DNA of 64,000 bases from Polyporus tsugae (lineage: Eukaryota; Basidiomycota; Agaricomycetes; Polyporales; Polyporaceae): the NCBI GenBank assembly GCA_024305745.1, contig JAHRBS010000003.1, positions 1,364,001 through 1,428,000 on the forward strand, given 5' to 3'. The notes beneath the pieces are model-generated. The model was not told the DNA's origin, did not search any database, and was given only the letters and a program-made list of their open reading frames with translations. Shown one piece after another: positions 35,087-47,595 of the stretch (position 1 is its first letter; each line of letters begins with the position of its first letter). The translations under genes were made by a program, and so were the position numbers.

Positions 35087-36885
35087 CGGAGGAGATGGCG
35101 AGATGGCGCTTTGACAGTTCGTTCGCCGGTTGGCTGGCTGGGCGAGGAGATGAGGCGCAGAGGCGTGTTCGCGAGAAGAGGAAGCGCACTGGTGCAGGAT
35201 CTTCTTCCCACCGTCCAGCGCGTGGTGTGTAGGGTGTGGTGGCGGCAAACGCGCCAACATGTGAAGCGCCAGGGTCTCTCTGCGCCTGAACGTTGTCCTG
35301 ACCTCTCCTGAGCTCGATTGATCAATTCCTGAAAGCGGCTGGTTGAGTGGGGTGGGATGGGATGGTGATGTGCTGCACGCGCATGGTCTTCCGCGCTGAC
35401 GTGGATGCGCACGTCGCGACGAGAGCGCGTCCGGGAGCAGTGCGAGCCCGAGCACGCGCTCAAGTCCGAGCTGCCCACGAGGAATCACAAGCACCGTACC
35501 TGCTACATAGCACTAGCTAGTACTGGCATGATTGCTACAGTACCTTTGATCGACGTTGACGCGTTGACGTTGAAGCTTGAAGTGTGCAAGGTGCTTATCA
35601 AAATTTCGAAAGGCTCGGCCTCCCCCACCCCCCCAACCCGAGAGGCATGGGGCATCACGCATCATGCATCAAGCTCAAGCTCAAGCAGGCAGGAGCACTC
35701 GCCCGGTTTCTCCGCATCCAAATCCCGACCAGTGCCCAAACGCCGGATTGCTCGCGACGTCGACGGCGGCAGCAGCTCTGGCTCATGCCACTTGGAGCCA
35801 AGAGCACAAGAGAGGCAGGAGATCTAATTTCTCACTATGCTTATTGCGGGCAGTCGATTGTCGGTTGTCGGTGCGTTCTTCGAAGAGAATAAGTATTTCG
35901 AAAGCAGGGCATGGGACCCGCCCGCGGCCGCGTACGACGAAGCGACGACAGCGAGCGCGAGTGTGGACCCACGCTCCCTCGTGGACCCTTGCGACCTGAC
36001 CTCCCCCGGCCTGCAGATCACCAGTGCACCAACGACGACGCGCCAAGTCACTTGCTTTCGCAACGCGATATGATCCCGAGAGAAGCTCGAAGCGCGAGTG
36101 AAACGTGCAGAGTCCAGGGAAATGTGGCGTCCAGAAGTCAAACGTTAACGGCAAGGACACGGCCCCTCCGAGAGGGGAGTCATAACGCTCTATATCATCG
36201 TGCATCGTGCATCGTGTACGATTGCGTGGGTACTAAGGTACAGATGCGCGCGCATCGCGGCGGCATTACTAGACTAAATACAAGGGGATAAGTACAGGTA
36301 GACGGGGTAAGTACTGGCCAGCATGGTCGCGATGACGATGCAAATGGGCGGATATAACGTAGGGGAACGTATGCGTACGTGTAGGGACTCGAGCCGACAA
36401 TAGTACTATACGCGCGTAATGTAACAAATTATGTGGGTCTACGCATACGTAACTCGGGGAACATGCTGTAAGGGACGAGAAGGTTGCTTTGCGGCGAGAT
36501 ATGGAGGACAAATGGGCGGCGTCCCGGCAATGGATCATGAGTGGAATGGGAAGTGATGCCCGTGGAGGGCCCGAACAGGAGGCAGGGATAGCGGGGGCGT
36601 GAGAGGGGCTAATTGGACGGCCGTGCGAAGGGATGGATGGGCTTCCGAGGAATGCAGGTAATAAAAATGCGCGGAGATAGGCGAGCGATGCGGCGAGGGT
36701 ATTGCATGCGATGAAGACGTCAGCGGAAATGCGAGGTGGACGAGGGTGAAGAGCGAAACGATGAGGATCGAGCGGAGCCGTGAGAGAGCCAGGGACGAGG
36801 ATGGTGCGGGATGGCGTCGCGGTACGATGCAAGGCGAGAACGAGGTGAATGTGGGAAGGCGATCGAGAACGGGAGAAGGATGCGG

Positions 36886-37722
36886 TCATGATTCGAATCC
36901 GTACTCGACTGCTTCTCGGCAGGCATCGTTGCGGCCAGGCTGTTTTCCGTGCTGCATTAGGCTCTGGAGGGTGGCAAAACCGGCATCGCATGCGGGGCAC
37001 GAGTGCGCGCTCAGCCGCCTTTGTTGCCAAGAGGGGTGTTCGGGAACCTGTTGTGGTTCTGGGGAGAGGGAGCGCGAACGCTTGGAAGACTGGGAGGACT
37101 GCGGGCGGGGGTATGAGCACAGGGGCGCAGTTGCAGGTAAGACAAGGTACTCACGGAATCATCATCGGAGTCCCAGCGCGACTCGTGGTCGGCTTTCCGT
37201 TTGAGAGAGTGCGCGAGGGATGATGAGATGGGAGAAGATGGTGGCGCTGGGGGAAAATCTCATTAAGGGTCGGGCCTGGCGGTGCCACAGATGGGTGGAC
37301 GAACCTGTGAGAGTCACCGAGTTCTCGTCGTATGGATCCTCCATTGCGGAGGCCTTTGCGAATCCGTCTCTCCAGGCGAGGACGCGGTGAAGGCGCGTTT
37401 TGTAGGTGTCATCGTATGTGGGCGCCTGGTCCGCGACGGGATCCTCTTCGGAAGAGCAGTAGGATGAGCAGACGGACTCGTCCTCCTCCGAGTTGTCGTC
37501 AGACGAGTCGCAGGAAGAGGAAGCAAAAGAACTGGAGGCAATGGTGGAAGTGTAGGGGTGGGAGCGGGGTGGTGGCGGGGGAACCTCGATGAGTTGGATG
37601 ATCTCGACGGTGGGCTGCTGGTGGAGGTAGAGGTGGGTGGGGTGGGGGTGCTTGTTGATGGAGGTGGGGTAGGAGGGGGGGAGGGAGTGCTGTGCGAGCA
37701 TGGCGGGGGAGCCGTTGTGCAT
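36886..37722 (-). CDS. Small protein with C-terminal C2HC-type zinc finger
   Basis: Exons 37722-37305, 37246-37155 and 37098-36886 give 240 residues with consistent phases. The N-terminus is Pro/His-rich, followed by Ser/Asp/Glu-rich low complexity (SSCDSSDDNSEEDESVCSSY), a charged linker (SLKRKADHESRWDSDDDS), and a short finger at the very end: Cys204-x2-Cys207 in CPACDAGFATLQSLMQHG with His220 and Cys230, then EAVEYGFES. I believe similar proteins of unknown function occur in other Agaricomycetes, from the conserved CPAC...LQSL.QHG tail, but cannot check. The acidic body plus a terminal finger would suit a nuclear adaptor; that is a guess. The ATG could alternatively be at 37701. Confidence 0.7.
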
Positions 37723-38460
37723 GTGGCGGGCGGGGGTGCGGGCGTGGAGGGGAGGGCCATGGAGGGAAGGGATTATAAGTAGTATGGACGGGGAGAGGGA
37801 AGAGAGAGCAGTCGCCGGATGCGGGACTTCTCGAAGCGGCAGGAGCCAGATCCGCATCCTGGCCAATCAAGATAATATCCGATCTAGATCCAGCGCCTGC
37901 TCGCGGGGCTTTTCCCACACGTATTTTCGCCTCCGGGCGTCTGTGCGCCTCCCGATTCGGACGCCCGAGACTCGGATGGTTCTCATCGGTGTTTTGGCGG
38001 ACGCTCCTTGGCCATTTCCCTCCGTTTCCCATCGTCGCCTTCCATCTTTCCCTCGCTCGCCCCCATCTCCGACTCCAAACGGCCCTTCGCACACTCCCCA
38101 GCGCGGCCACAGCGTGCCCCCACTTCCCCCTCACGCTCATAGCGCCGGCAGTCCATCACATGATTCACACCACGAGACGAACGCGAAGACGAGTGCTCGC
38201 TCTCTTCTGCTACAGACCGTCCAGTGGCGTACGCAACAGCCTGCTAGCTACAATACTCCTACCGCAATCGACCACCGTCCACATGCCTTCCCCCCGCACC
38301 CCGTCCGAGCCCCGTCCAGCATTCCAATCCATTTCGCCCCCTCGGGCAGCCCACCATCCCATCTCTGTCCGCTCCCGTAGCCCCCCTTCCATGACGCTCG
38401 CTCGCTGCCAGAACGCCAATATGGTCATCTTGGGGCACCCTGCCCTCCCCGTGAGAGTCC
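37723..38460. other. Intergenic, 738 bases
   Basis: Between the start of the zinc-finger protein and the Mkt1 stop, both minus strand. TC-rich on the plus strand and without a supported gene; likely promoter and 3' UTR. Confidence 0.55.
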
Positions 38461-41400
38461 TCACGGCCGCATTGGCGCCAGCCACGCCTCGGCCGCTTCA
38501 AATTGGTCGATCAGTTCACGCAGGACAGCGCCCTCAGAGTGCAACTGCCTCATGGCCGTTAGCGTCTGCCCACCGTGACGCATCCACCGCAGACCGCATC
38601 CACGTCCGTGCCAACGACGCCCACGCAATTTTTTGGGACGCGTATCGCAAGACGGACCCGAGCGGAACGAGACCCGAACGGGTGTAACGCAGCCAGACCG
38701 TGGTTGCGGGGGCAGGTGTGAAAAATGATCAGGCAAAAACGAGAGCAAACATGTGTGGTCAATGGACGGTTCTGGCGCACACGGCAAAACAACACAAAGG
38801 GCTCACCACATCCCAGAACCGGAAGCCGCGCTCGACCTCCGCCTTCGGGTACTTAACGCCCTGGAACGTCTCCTCACAGATGTCGAGCGCCATCTGCTTC
38901 GCCTCCCGCACGCCCTCCGCGTTCGGGTCCCGTACCCGCTGGCGGCCGTTGATGTGCGTGAGGGCGTCGAGGTAGACCTTCGCGAGCACGCCGAAGCCAG
39001 TGTTGACCTCCGACTGGAACGGCAGCGAGAGGTTGATGTCCAGCAGGTCGTCGCGGCCCCGCCGGGCATCGTGCCGCAGGAGCATGTTCAGCGATGTCAC
39101 TTCTAGCAGCGTTCGCAACGCGCGTGTGAGCGACCGGACGAACGAGTTGAATACGAGCAACTCTCGTGATAGAGGCGCCGACCACGGTTGCGCCTATCGA
39201 CAGCGTTGATCCGGCGATTCGAGCGAGCGAGCGGGTGGGCGGGCAGCGCATTGACGTTTATCGCACCATGCGCCATGAAACGCAAATTTGAGCGGAGCGG
39301 AGCCACAATTGGGGGCGGGTTCACATCGCGAAGGATAGGCGCGATTAGCGAACAGCCAGAACGCGCCACGCCAGGCGGTTGAAACCGCGTTCTCACCTTG
39401 CAGTTGAGTGGGAGGATGCTCAACACCCGCATCACCAAGAGCATGCACGACTTCTCGTCATCTGGAACAAGCCACATACGCGAATATCAGCTGTGTTTTG
39501 GCAAACGATGGTCGCCATGATCCATGATCCGTGGGAAAGCTAGATCGGTGTACGCACCGGTCCCGAAGCTGGGCCCACCGCTGAAGGCCCGCCCAGACCA
39601 AAGGTGGCCATGGACGACACCTGCCCGGACGAGCTCCAGGAACAGGTAAAGCGAGTCTTGGAATTTGTCGTTGACGCGCGCCGGTCGGAGTGCTGCATAC
39701 ATTGCCCGCGCTAAGGGGGAGTGTGTGTGCGTGTTCAGGAGGAATCTGTCAGACGCCATCCCATCCCCACATTAGCCTGCTGTCACACTAGTGTGCCTGT
39801 GTGCGGCGGCAGTGGCATCGCGTCTCCTGGACGCCGATCCAAAGAAACGAACACGACGCACCCCCGCAGTTCCAGGAATCGCCAGATGACATTTGCCACA
39901 ACCTCGTCCTTCTTGTCGAGCGCGGTCGAGCTTTGTGCCGCCTTGATCTTGGTCCGCGATGCGAGCTTTTCCGACGCGGTCGCCCCGAGACAGAGCGAGA
40001 AGTCAATCGTGGACGACTGCGCAAGCAAAAAACAAAACGCGAGCATTCCGAGGTGAGCACTCTCAGATCCGCAGCCGCCCCGCTACTAGGGCCCGGAAAA
40101 AGAGGCGATAAGGCAAGGAGCACTCACGTTCTGTCGCCTCAGCTCTTCCTCCACGATTGCGTACGGTACGTTCCAACCTGCGACACGCTCCGCGAGCTGC
40201 GTCGTCTGCTGCGAGTTGTGCGAGATGGGCTTCTGCGGCGCAGGCTGCTCGAACCAGAAGTGGCCGGTGACCTTCTTCGTCTGCCAGAACGCGTGCATGA
40301 CGCTCGAGATGAGCGCGAGCGAGGTCGCCCGCGGGCCCGTCTGCCCGTCGGTGATGACCTCCTTGACGAACCGCTTGTACTCGGTCGTCTCGCCGTTGTC
40401 GAGCGGCGGGTTCTCGATGACCTGCCCAGTGGTAAGCCACACGAGCGCCTGAGGCCCGAGAAGGCCGCGCGAGAGGTAGAAGTAGACCTCGTCGGGAAGT
40501 CGGTGCGTGAAGATCTCGTGCAGGTCGGAGGGGATGTCTGCAGCGGTCGGGTGATGCTGGTGGTGATTCTGGTGCCCATGTGCGGGAGGGGTGGTGATTG
40601 CGAGCGGGAGCGGGGTGACGGAGCCTTCGGAGGAGAAGATGAGAGAGTACTTGATCATCGAACGCGTGCGTGCGTAGTGCTCGGGATATTGCATTTGCTT
40701 CACGTGGGGCTGATCTGCGAGGGCGGAGACGGCGGCGAAACCGGACTTGTAGTACTTGACCATGTCTCCCGTCGCCTTCAATGCCTGCTCGTGGACGGTC
40801 GGGGGGAAGGGGGGTGAGTGGTCAAAGCCTAGCAGAATTCCAATGTCCAAGAACTGGTCTTCCGTCACACCCAGGTCGCTGAGGATGTTTCGTTTTGTGA
40901 CATATGAAAAGGTGGGGTTGGTGGCCAAGAGGTCGACGGAGGTGATCACCTTGTCCACGCCGGGGTACAGGAGGGTATCTGTCGGACCGTAGATAGCATG
41001 AATGTATGACTTTGGATGGCGCTGCAGGTAAATCAACTATAAACGCATCCAAAGCATCAGTACGGCGTCGGAACGCGATTGTATGCAGGCGCTAGACACG
41101 TCACTTGACTATACGCACCTGTGCCCATGCAGCATACGGCGCAACTACGAACTCCACGTTACGGTGCTTGAAAATCCTCAGCACGATCTTCCACAAATCC
41201 CACTGGTGGAGGTTGCTCCGGCCCTCGAATAGCTTCGTTGCCGCATCCTCCTGTCCCGACTCGTACTTGGCCCAAGCCTCGCGCCGATCCTTGCACGCCT
41301 CGTTCTGCTCGAACTGCGCCTGCTGTTGATGCTTCGGACGGCGGGTTGGCAACAGTCCAGGGAAGACGAAGACAGGCTTGATGCGAAGTTTTTCGAGCGC

Positions 41401-41695
41401 TCGCAAGTCGGACTCAATGCGCGTCGTGAGCGCAAGAGGGAGACCACCGGTCGCGGCGAGCAGAGGCTCCCTGGAGGGAGGGTTGTCGGTCAGACTGGAG
41501 AGGTAGTAGGATGCATCGATGCCCAAGCGTGAGTCGGAGAGGACGGAGAGAGGGTGTGTGTGGAGCTGCTTCCGTTCGACCAAGTAGTCTGAAAAGACGA
41601 GGCCGACATGAGATGTGCTGCTCGCGCTGTCTGCGCACGCCCAGAAGCCATAAAGTGGGAGTAGACTGCTTACTGTCCAAGTGCTTGATGGGCAT
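38461..41695 (-). CDS. MKT1: Mkt1-like XPG-family post-transcriptional regulator
   Basis: Mkt1 has a flap-nuclease (XPG) fold and works with Pbp1 on translation and stability of selected mRNAs. Eight exons (41695-41674, 41588-41119, 41036-40128, 40016-39862, 39745-39558, 39461-39397, 39160-38807, 38565-38461) give 755 residues; yeast Mkt1 has 830. The XPG-N region runs MPIKHLDNYLVERK to RLGIDASYYLSSL and VFVFPGLLP; the XPG-I region has YIHAIYGPTDTLLYPGVDKV and the helix-hairpin area DLGVTEDQFLDIGILLGFD. C-terminal Mkt1 domains contain HSPLARAMYAALRPA, FLELVRAGVVHGHLW-SG and LLDINLSLPFQSEV. The last intron (38806-38566) is 241 bases, and its acceptor is the least certain join. Whether nuclease activity remains cannot be told by eye. 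Confidence 0.92.
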
Positions 41696-43190
41696 CGTGG
41701 GCGGGGAGTGGGCGGGGTTTTGGCGTTGTCCTAGGGTTGCTGGAGGTGAGCCGCATCCAACTCAACAACGGGAGGGCAGCGACCGACGCTTACATAAGCG
41801 GCCATGCAAGCTCATCGCTTCAAATTCCTGTGCCACCACCCAAGTCCTCCTTTTCATCCATCGTCCATGGCCACTTCACCCTGACCATCGTCTGCCACGG
41901 CGGCGAGCGTCGGGTCGCAGGAATGCCCACTCTCACTCCCTCTGGACGCTGGGATGCCACGACCTGCGGTTCGGCCTCACTCTAACGGCTTCACTGTTCC
42001 ACCGATAATCACAAGTTCCCGTGTCCGTATGGTCCTTTCCCCGAACGCTTCTCGTTTCTGTTCCACCGATAGTCCGATGCGGATTTGACGGCACTGACAC
42101 AGTATGGAAACGACAAGATTTGTCACCGTGCGTCTCCGGACACATCCAAGCTCGCTGGCCACCGGTTCTTAGCGCGATTTGCAACCTAGCGACCTTGCAG
42201 ATGCTAAACTTGTGTTCTCGTGAGAACGCGCCGTGTGCCAAAATACTCCTGCTCTACCCCCATTCTCACTGTCTGCCACGCATGGCCGCACTTGAGCACG
42301 TTCCCCGTCAGCGCACGAAGGCCGGAAGCTCCTGCTCGCGAATTGGGTGGTGATACGGCCCCACCGACTTCATGCACGTCGTCCATGCCGGCGTGGTCGG
42401 GGGTTCCTCGCAAGCTGAGATGCTCCGGCCGTTCGCTGCTGTTGGCCAGGCCGGACTGCAGTCTTCCATCCGAGATGTTTCCCGCACGCGAGGCACAGGG
42501 GCCTGCACACCTACAATGTTTCTGATCTCTCGTCTCACGTTTTCCCAAGATCATGCATGGTGCGTATGCGAACACCGTCTAACCCCACTGGATCGTGCTG
42601 ACTACCGACGTCACTTCATAGGGGAAGGAAGACGAGAACAACGTCTCCGTCGTGGAACCAAGTCCAGGCGCGGTCGTCAGCATGTTGGCTCTCGTCGTAT
42701 CGCAATCGAGGGCCCGCCGATAGCCCATTTGGACCCGAACATGTTCTTGACTATCACATGTCCAAGTACAGTAAGCCATGCCGTTTTAAAGGTTGTAACA
42801 ACCCATTACTTAGACTTTTCCCGGGGACCAGGGAGACCAGTCATCCACACACCAGAGCTACAGCGCATTCGATGATCGCGAGAACGTTATGCACCGCCCA
42901 TTCATTCGGGCAGTGACCCACGACCTCACACGTTGGGATGCATGGGAGAGCGAACAATGAGGTGTCCAACGATTAACGAAGATGGAGATGGTCAACATGG
43001 TGTCATCATCTTCTGCTGTTATTCGCTGCGTACAGGCTGAGAGCCGAATGGTTTCGAACCTTAACCTTCATCCCAGAATTATGCTCTCATGCCACGCCTC
43101 GGATTGCAGCCTCCAGGTCCGCCGGCAGTGGTTCTCAGGCTGTGTATTGCCCTCAGCCTTGTGCATGCACTTTTCAGGAAAGCTGCAACT

Positions 43191-44032
43191 CTATCCGTAG
43201 CTTCGTCTCGCGCTCTCATGAGAAGGTCGTGCGTCTAGCATTCTCACGGCAAAGCATCTGGCTGATGATCCTCCGATGATGTAGGCAGTATCCCACAGCG
43301 ACGACTTGGCGTCGCCGCCCCACAGCCCCGCATTTGCAGTTCGACCGAAAATTCTACGATATTTCCATCGGAGTTCCCCCGAAAGCTCACGCCCGTTAGA
43401 AATTGCCTCGTCGAATCTGTTGGCGGGTACGACTATCATGGAGTCCTGGTGCAAGTAAATGGGAAGCGATTATGAACACGGACGGTGGCGTCGACAGCAC
43501 GTCTACGAAGGTGTCTTACCTATCCGACTGCCTTGTGCTGTTGTTAATTCATCTGATACTGTCAAAAGCAGGTTCCTGTGGAACCCACCCCTGGAGAGAC
43601 AATCCCAGCGGCGGTTCTTTGGAGACGGACACCCACCACGGGTTCAATACTTTGCTGGTATGTCTGCCTCGATCGTGCACTACAGCTAGTTGGTTCCCAC
43701 CTCACAGGGGGTAACATCGATGCCAATGATGATCATTATCAGTATGCCTGTGTTCTTCCCCCCGATTCCCATGGCCTACTGCGCCTGGCGGTTTCTTTCG
43801 GCACGGTTCCGACTGCCACACCGCAACCACACCAATATGCTAAATGTATCTCCGCTCTCTCCATTTTCGCTTTGACATGCTTCATGCACAATATGGCTGA
43901 CTCTGCCTCCGATGTGTACGCCATGCACAGCCCAATCTCCGTGGGGCTGGCGGCAAGTTGCGCAGCGCGAAGTGCCCCTCCAAGCCCGCGCAGCAAATAC
44001 TCGTGAGGGTGCTTTCTTCCAGGCGCTCTCAC
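43191..44032 (-). CDS. Possible gene or gene remnant, unrecognised
   Basis: Three stretches on the minus strand read more like protein than their surroundings: 44032-43739 (EYLLRGLGGALRAAQLAASP then MAYTSEAESAILCMKHVKAK), about 43650-43560 (NPWWVSVSKEPPLGLSLQGW), and 43454-43191 (DSMIVVPANRFDEAISNGRE), the last preceded by a TTGCACCAG acceptor. I do not recognise a family and could not connect them without stops, so this may be a decayed gene or chance. Confidence 0.2.
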
Positions 44033-45784
44033 GCCCAGGCGAGACAGAGCTCATGATCCCTGAGAACTAGTAATGAGTACGCGCTGCTTTTACCCTATCT
44101 CGCCCATCCGAGGTTTAATCCAAAGCGCCACCAGCTCTCTCATGCAGCGAGGCACCGCGCGAACCTCTCGTGCCCACATTGTGCAAGCCTCGGGGCAGAA
44201 GAAGCGGCTGAAGTCATGCCCCATCCGCTGCTATGTCATGCAAGGCATAGCATCTGCGGTAGCCTGAGAGTCAGTCGACCTAGGACCACGGGCACGGGCG
44301 GGGCCGTGTGTCTTGTGTTGGCACTCTGCGGTAACGTCCGCACATCGTGGCACCGTATGCGACATACCATTGGCATGCTGACTGACTTTCGGTGTCCAGA
44401 CCTCGGCCAGATGTTCGTGCTCGGATGAAGAAGGAAGCGCTGCTCGGACGGCGGTCGTCACGACTCACTGGTCCCGGTCACGACTCACTCGTTGCGAGCG
44501 ACCTGATCGACAAGGGACCCGATGTCCGGGAATGGCCCGACCTCGAGGCTACCGTGGTTTGTCGGGCCGCATGCTATAAACAGGATGCACGCCGCGACCA
44601 AGGGATGGGATGGGTCGGGGTGACCCGAGCGCCGTGCAAGCTTCTGGACGTTCATTGGCGCTGGCTTCGGACACTGTCGCACGGAGGCCATGCGACGAGA
44701 TGCCTCGCGCCTTGTTTTCGCAGTTGCACTGATGATCCGTGTGTCATATGAGCAACCGTCTTGTGAACGCTGATGCACAACTTACCGCTTGGCGAGCCGC
44801 CGCCTGGGATCTGGCTGCGTCTGGATGGCGGAATGCCTGCCAACCCGCCTGATGCTTGAAAATCAGCGACCCGAGAGAATGTTGGACATATTTGTCGATG
44901 CGCACATCCCGGATGTGTCGGGAGATGTCTCCGCAGGGCGTTCGTGTGCAGGTGGGCAGATCCTACTTTGTATGGTTATCCCGGCCCTGATCGCCTCCGA
45001 TTCAAACGGGTCCTCGAACCGGCCCGACCACAGCCCTGACGTTGGAGGACGCGACCGAGACGGTATCTTTCTCCCAGAAATCAGTCAAGTCCCTGATTCA
45101 GACAGCAAACATCGGATACCCCCGGGACCGCACCCCAGTATCGATGGAGCCTCGATGGGGGTGAAACCTGTCATTCGGTAGTGCAATGCATCGATTGAAT
45201 GCTTTGCGAGAAGGAAGTCACACCACCTTGCAGCTAACACTTTAGAATATTTTCAGTAACTGGGATTCTCGCCACAGGATCAGCGGCGTATGAAGTCACT
45301 ATGGTCAAATCCACTGGCGAGTTTACAGATAAAATTTGTTGTTTTGAGAAAGGCAGGACTTCGAAGCAGAGGTGAGGATTGTCTAGAACGTTTCCATATT
45401 ATCGTCCGGATTCCAGAACGTACTCGAGCAACGGAAAGATGTCTTTCCTTATAGACAAACAGTACTATTCAGCTAGACTCGTAACCAGTCTCCACTATGC
45501 ACTGTACTCGCGTTGTGTTTAATCCGAGAGGCGGCGGACAGGTTTTTGTGGGGGGACGGTGTTGTGTGTGGGAGTACGGTGCCGTGGAGACTGGAAGAAC
45601 TGTGTGAGGGACGAACAGAGAACCAATTCAAACCCCGATCATACCATATTGGGATGATCATGAGCGCGCGCCTCCGAGACGTGTCGCGAGCCGCGCGCGC
45701 CGCGACACATCTTGCGCTCGCGACATGTCTCGCAATAGCTTGCAACTGCTCCCTTCACCAGTCAACTAGTCACCATTGTACTCT

Positions 45785-47109
45785 ATGGCTATATCTAATG
45801 GGAAGTGTCTCAAGGACGCTTCCGAAAACACTCCTTTCTTCGGCAATGTTGGCAATCCGCCTGCAAAGCGACCGAGGCGAGTGCTCCAGCCGGTTGGAAT
45901 AGAAGGACTGCAAGAACTGCAACATCAACTGACATCAAGTAATAGTATGTATGAGATCCTCTCCCGCGAGAATGGCTGCTGCGGCCTTGAGCTGCCAGTC
46001 AAATGGATGGACTCCGAGCGCACGGACGCAGCGCGCACTAAGGGCCTCCAGATCGATGTCCTCTTCCTCATAGCGGGTGGCCTTCGAGAGTGCGGGCATA
46101 CCAGATGATGGGAGCTTTGAAAGCGGACTGTATATTCATTGCCTACGGTATAGTTGGATCCGATACAAGTCGTCGACGTTGAGTCGCGATAGGCGCGATA
46201 CACGTGCCCCGACCATGTCCTTATATGGTATGATCGGAGTTTGAAACTGTTCTGTACTCGTCTCCCTCACAGTTCTTCCAGACGCCTTGGTATGTTATTC
46301 CCCCACCAAGGCGTCTGGCGTCGAGACTACTATTCAGCCTTTCAGCCCTTTCCCCAAACAAAAATGATGCCTTATTGACGGGTTTCTAGCCCTTTCCAAC
46401 CTCGTTCAAGCTGGTATGTACATATACTTCAGGAAGAATACATTTACCACACCGTCAACACGTCGATATTTTTTGCAGTGCTGGTCAGTGATCGTTAAGG
46501 CTCAAGGCACAAGACCTGAATAATACAAGTACAGGAACGTTCAGCCATCAATATTCGGCGTAGGAACCAGTCAACAGAATGAGGCTGCTGACACCGTGCA
46601 CCGTGTCGCATCCGAATGTCGGGAGGAGGCGGATCGGCAAACGGGTGATGACGGGCAAATGGTGAGTCTCTGAATTGTACCCGTTCGAGTCCTCCACACT
46701 CTTTCGAACGCTAACGTGAGTTGTGCAACAGCCTGCAAATCCTCTTCCCTGGTTCTGGAGATCGTTGCCGTCCTCAGAAATTTCGAGCCTCACTTTTGGA
46801 GCCTCTGGAACCCGAGCTGGGTGCGACCCGCTCAGCCCTAATAGACATGGCGCACCTGGTGTTCGTATACTTACCTACCATGCGACGTGAAGCACTTACG
46901 GCTATATATGTGAGGACCTGACAAGCGTACTTACAAAACCCTTCTCGCCCGTGTGACCTGGATGCACATTTCATGGATGTGTTGCTATATGCTGCGGGGA
47001 TGTCTGCCTGTCCGTGCATCCAATCCGGGACGCGACAATTTAACCTCACCAACCAAGTGCGATCATCACCCCCGGTCCGCGGATATCGTGGGTTCAGCCA
47101 GTGAGTCAA
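45785..47109 (+). CDS. Possible spliced gene, unrecognised
   Basis: A frame from the ATG at 45785 reads MAISNGKCLKDASENTPFFG, then a basic PPAKRPRRVLQPVG segment and a helical LQELQHQLTSSN. Further on, 46531-46673 reads NVQPSIFGVGTSQQNEAADT and ends near a GTGAGT donor; 46733-46861 follows a TTGTGCAACAG acceptor and reads PANPLPWFWRSLPSSEISSL. The intermediate joins are not resolved. The PAKRPRR stretch could be a nuclear localisation signal. The 14-bp hairpin at 46278-46318 would fall inside an intron or UTR. Confidence 0.25.
46278..46318. repeat. Perfect 14-bp inverted repeat (hairpin)
   Basis: CCAGACGCCTTGGT at 46278-46291 is the exact reverse complement of ACCAAGGCGTCTGG at 46305-46318, with a 13-base loop. 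This would form a strong stem-loop in RNA or single-stranded DNA. No flanking transposon features were seen. Confidence 0.9.
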
Positions 47110-47574
47110 CCATAGGATTATGTTAGCAATTGATTACCTTGCTGATGAGTAGGCTTGACCCCACAGTAATCGCTGCGCAAGGACGCCTCCGAGTCCCAGC
47201 GGAGACTCGGGCCCAGGGGTAGGTATTAGCAATCACGCGCCCAAGTCTCGCCTTCCCGAGAATCATCTACACATGCTCACATGGGAGGTTTCGCCTGCTC
47301 ATATGGAGGGTATTTGTGAGATGGCGATGGTAAAATAATCTTGTCTAGATCTGGGTTTGTATGAACCACCTGGTTGGAATCAGACATCTTTAAGTTAGCA
47401 ACTTTTGAAGGGAGTGTGGACAATCTGTTGCTCGTTTCGCGGGTTGCATGATGGTGGCGAGTTTCTTCTCATGTTTTGCTCGACGATAAGTATGATCAGG
47501 CTATTTCACTAGTACTACTAATGACCGCTAAGCCTGCCAACTCCCAGTCTGAGACGGTCAGTCCAACAAACTTC

Positions 47575-47595
47575 TTCAAGGCCCCGGGCCTTGAA
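47575..47595. repeat. 21-base perfect palindrome
   Basis: Arms TTCAAGGCCC (47575-47584) and GGGCCTTGAA (47586-47595) flank one central C. It lies 135 bases upstream of the tRNA gene. It could be a dimeric protein-binding site or a tight hairpin. Confidence 0.85.

Larger units (their letters stand above)
24898..36885. other. 12 kb gene-poor block
   Basis: No gene here meets my standard apart from a weak small-protein candidate at 34564-35086. Open frames up to 284 codons exist on both strands (for example 30636-31490 minus), but they are GC-driven, overlap opposite-strand frames, show no family motif and rarely have sensible splice partners. I see no reverse transcriptase, transposase or integrase motif and no long terminal repeat. 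The one clear structural feature is a perfect 49-base tandem duplication at 33615-33712. Long non-coding RNA, fast-evolving genes or decayed transposon material remain possible. Confidence 0.5.

Noticed and set aside
24898..36885. Possible retrotransposon or DNA transposon
   Set aside because: No YxDD, RNase H, integrase, helicase or transposase motif and no long terminal or inverted repeats were seen on either strand.
36269..37120. 283-codon minus-strand open frame
   Set aside because: Its first part is an out-of-frame reading of the third exon of the zinc-finger protein; the rest is low-complexity downstream sequence.
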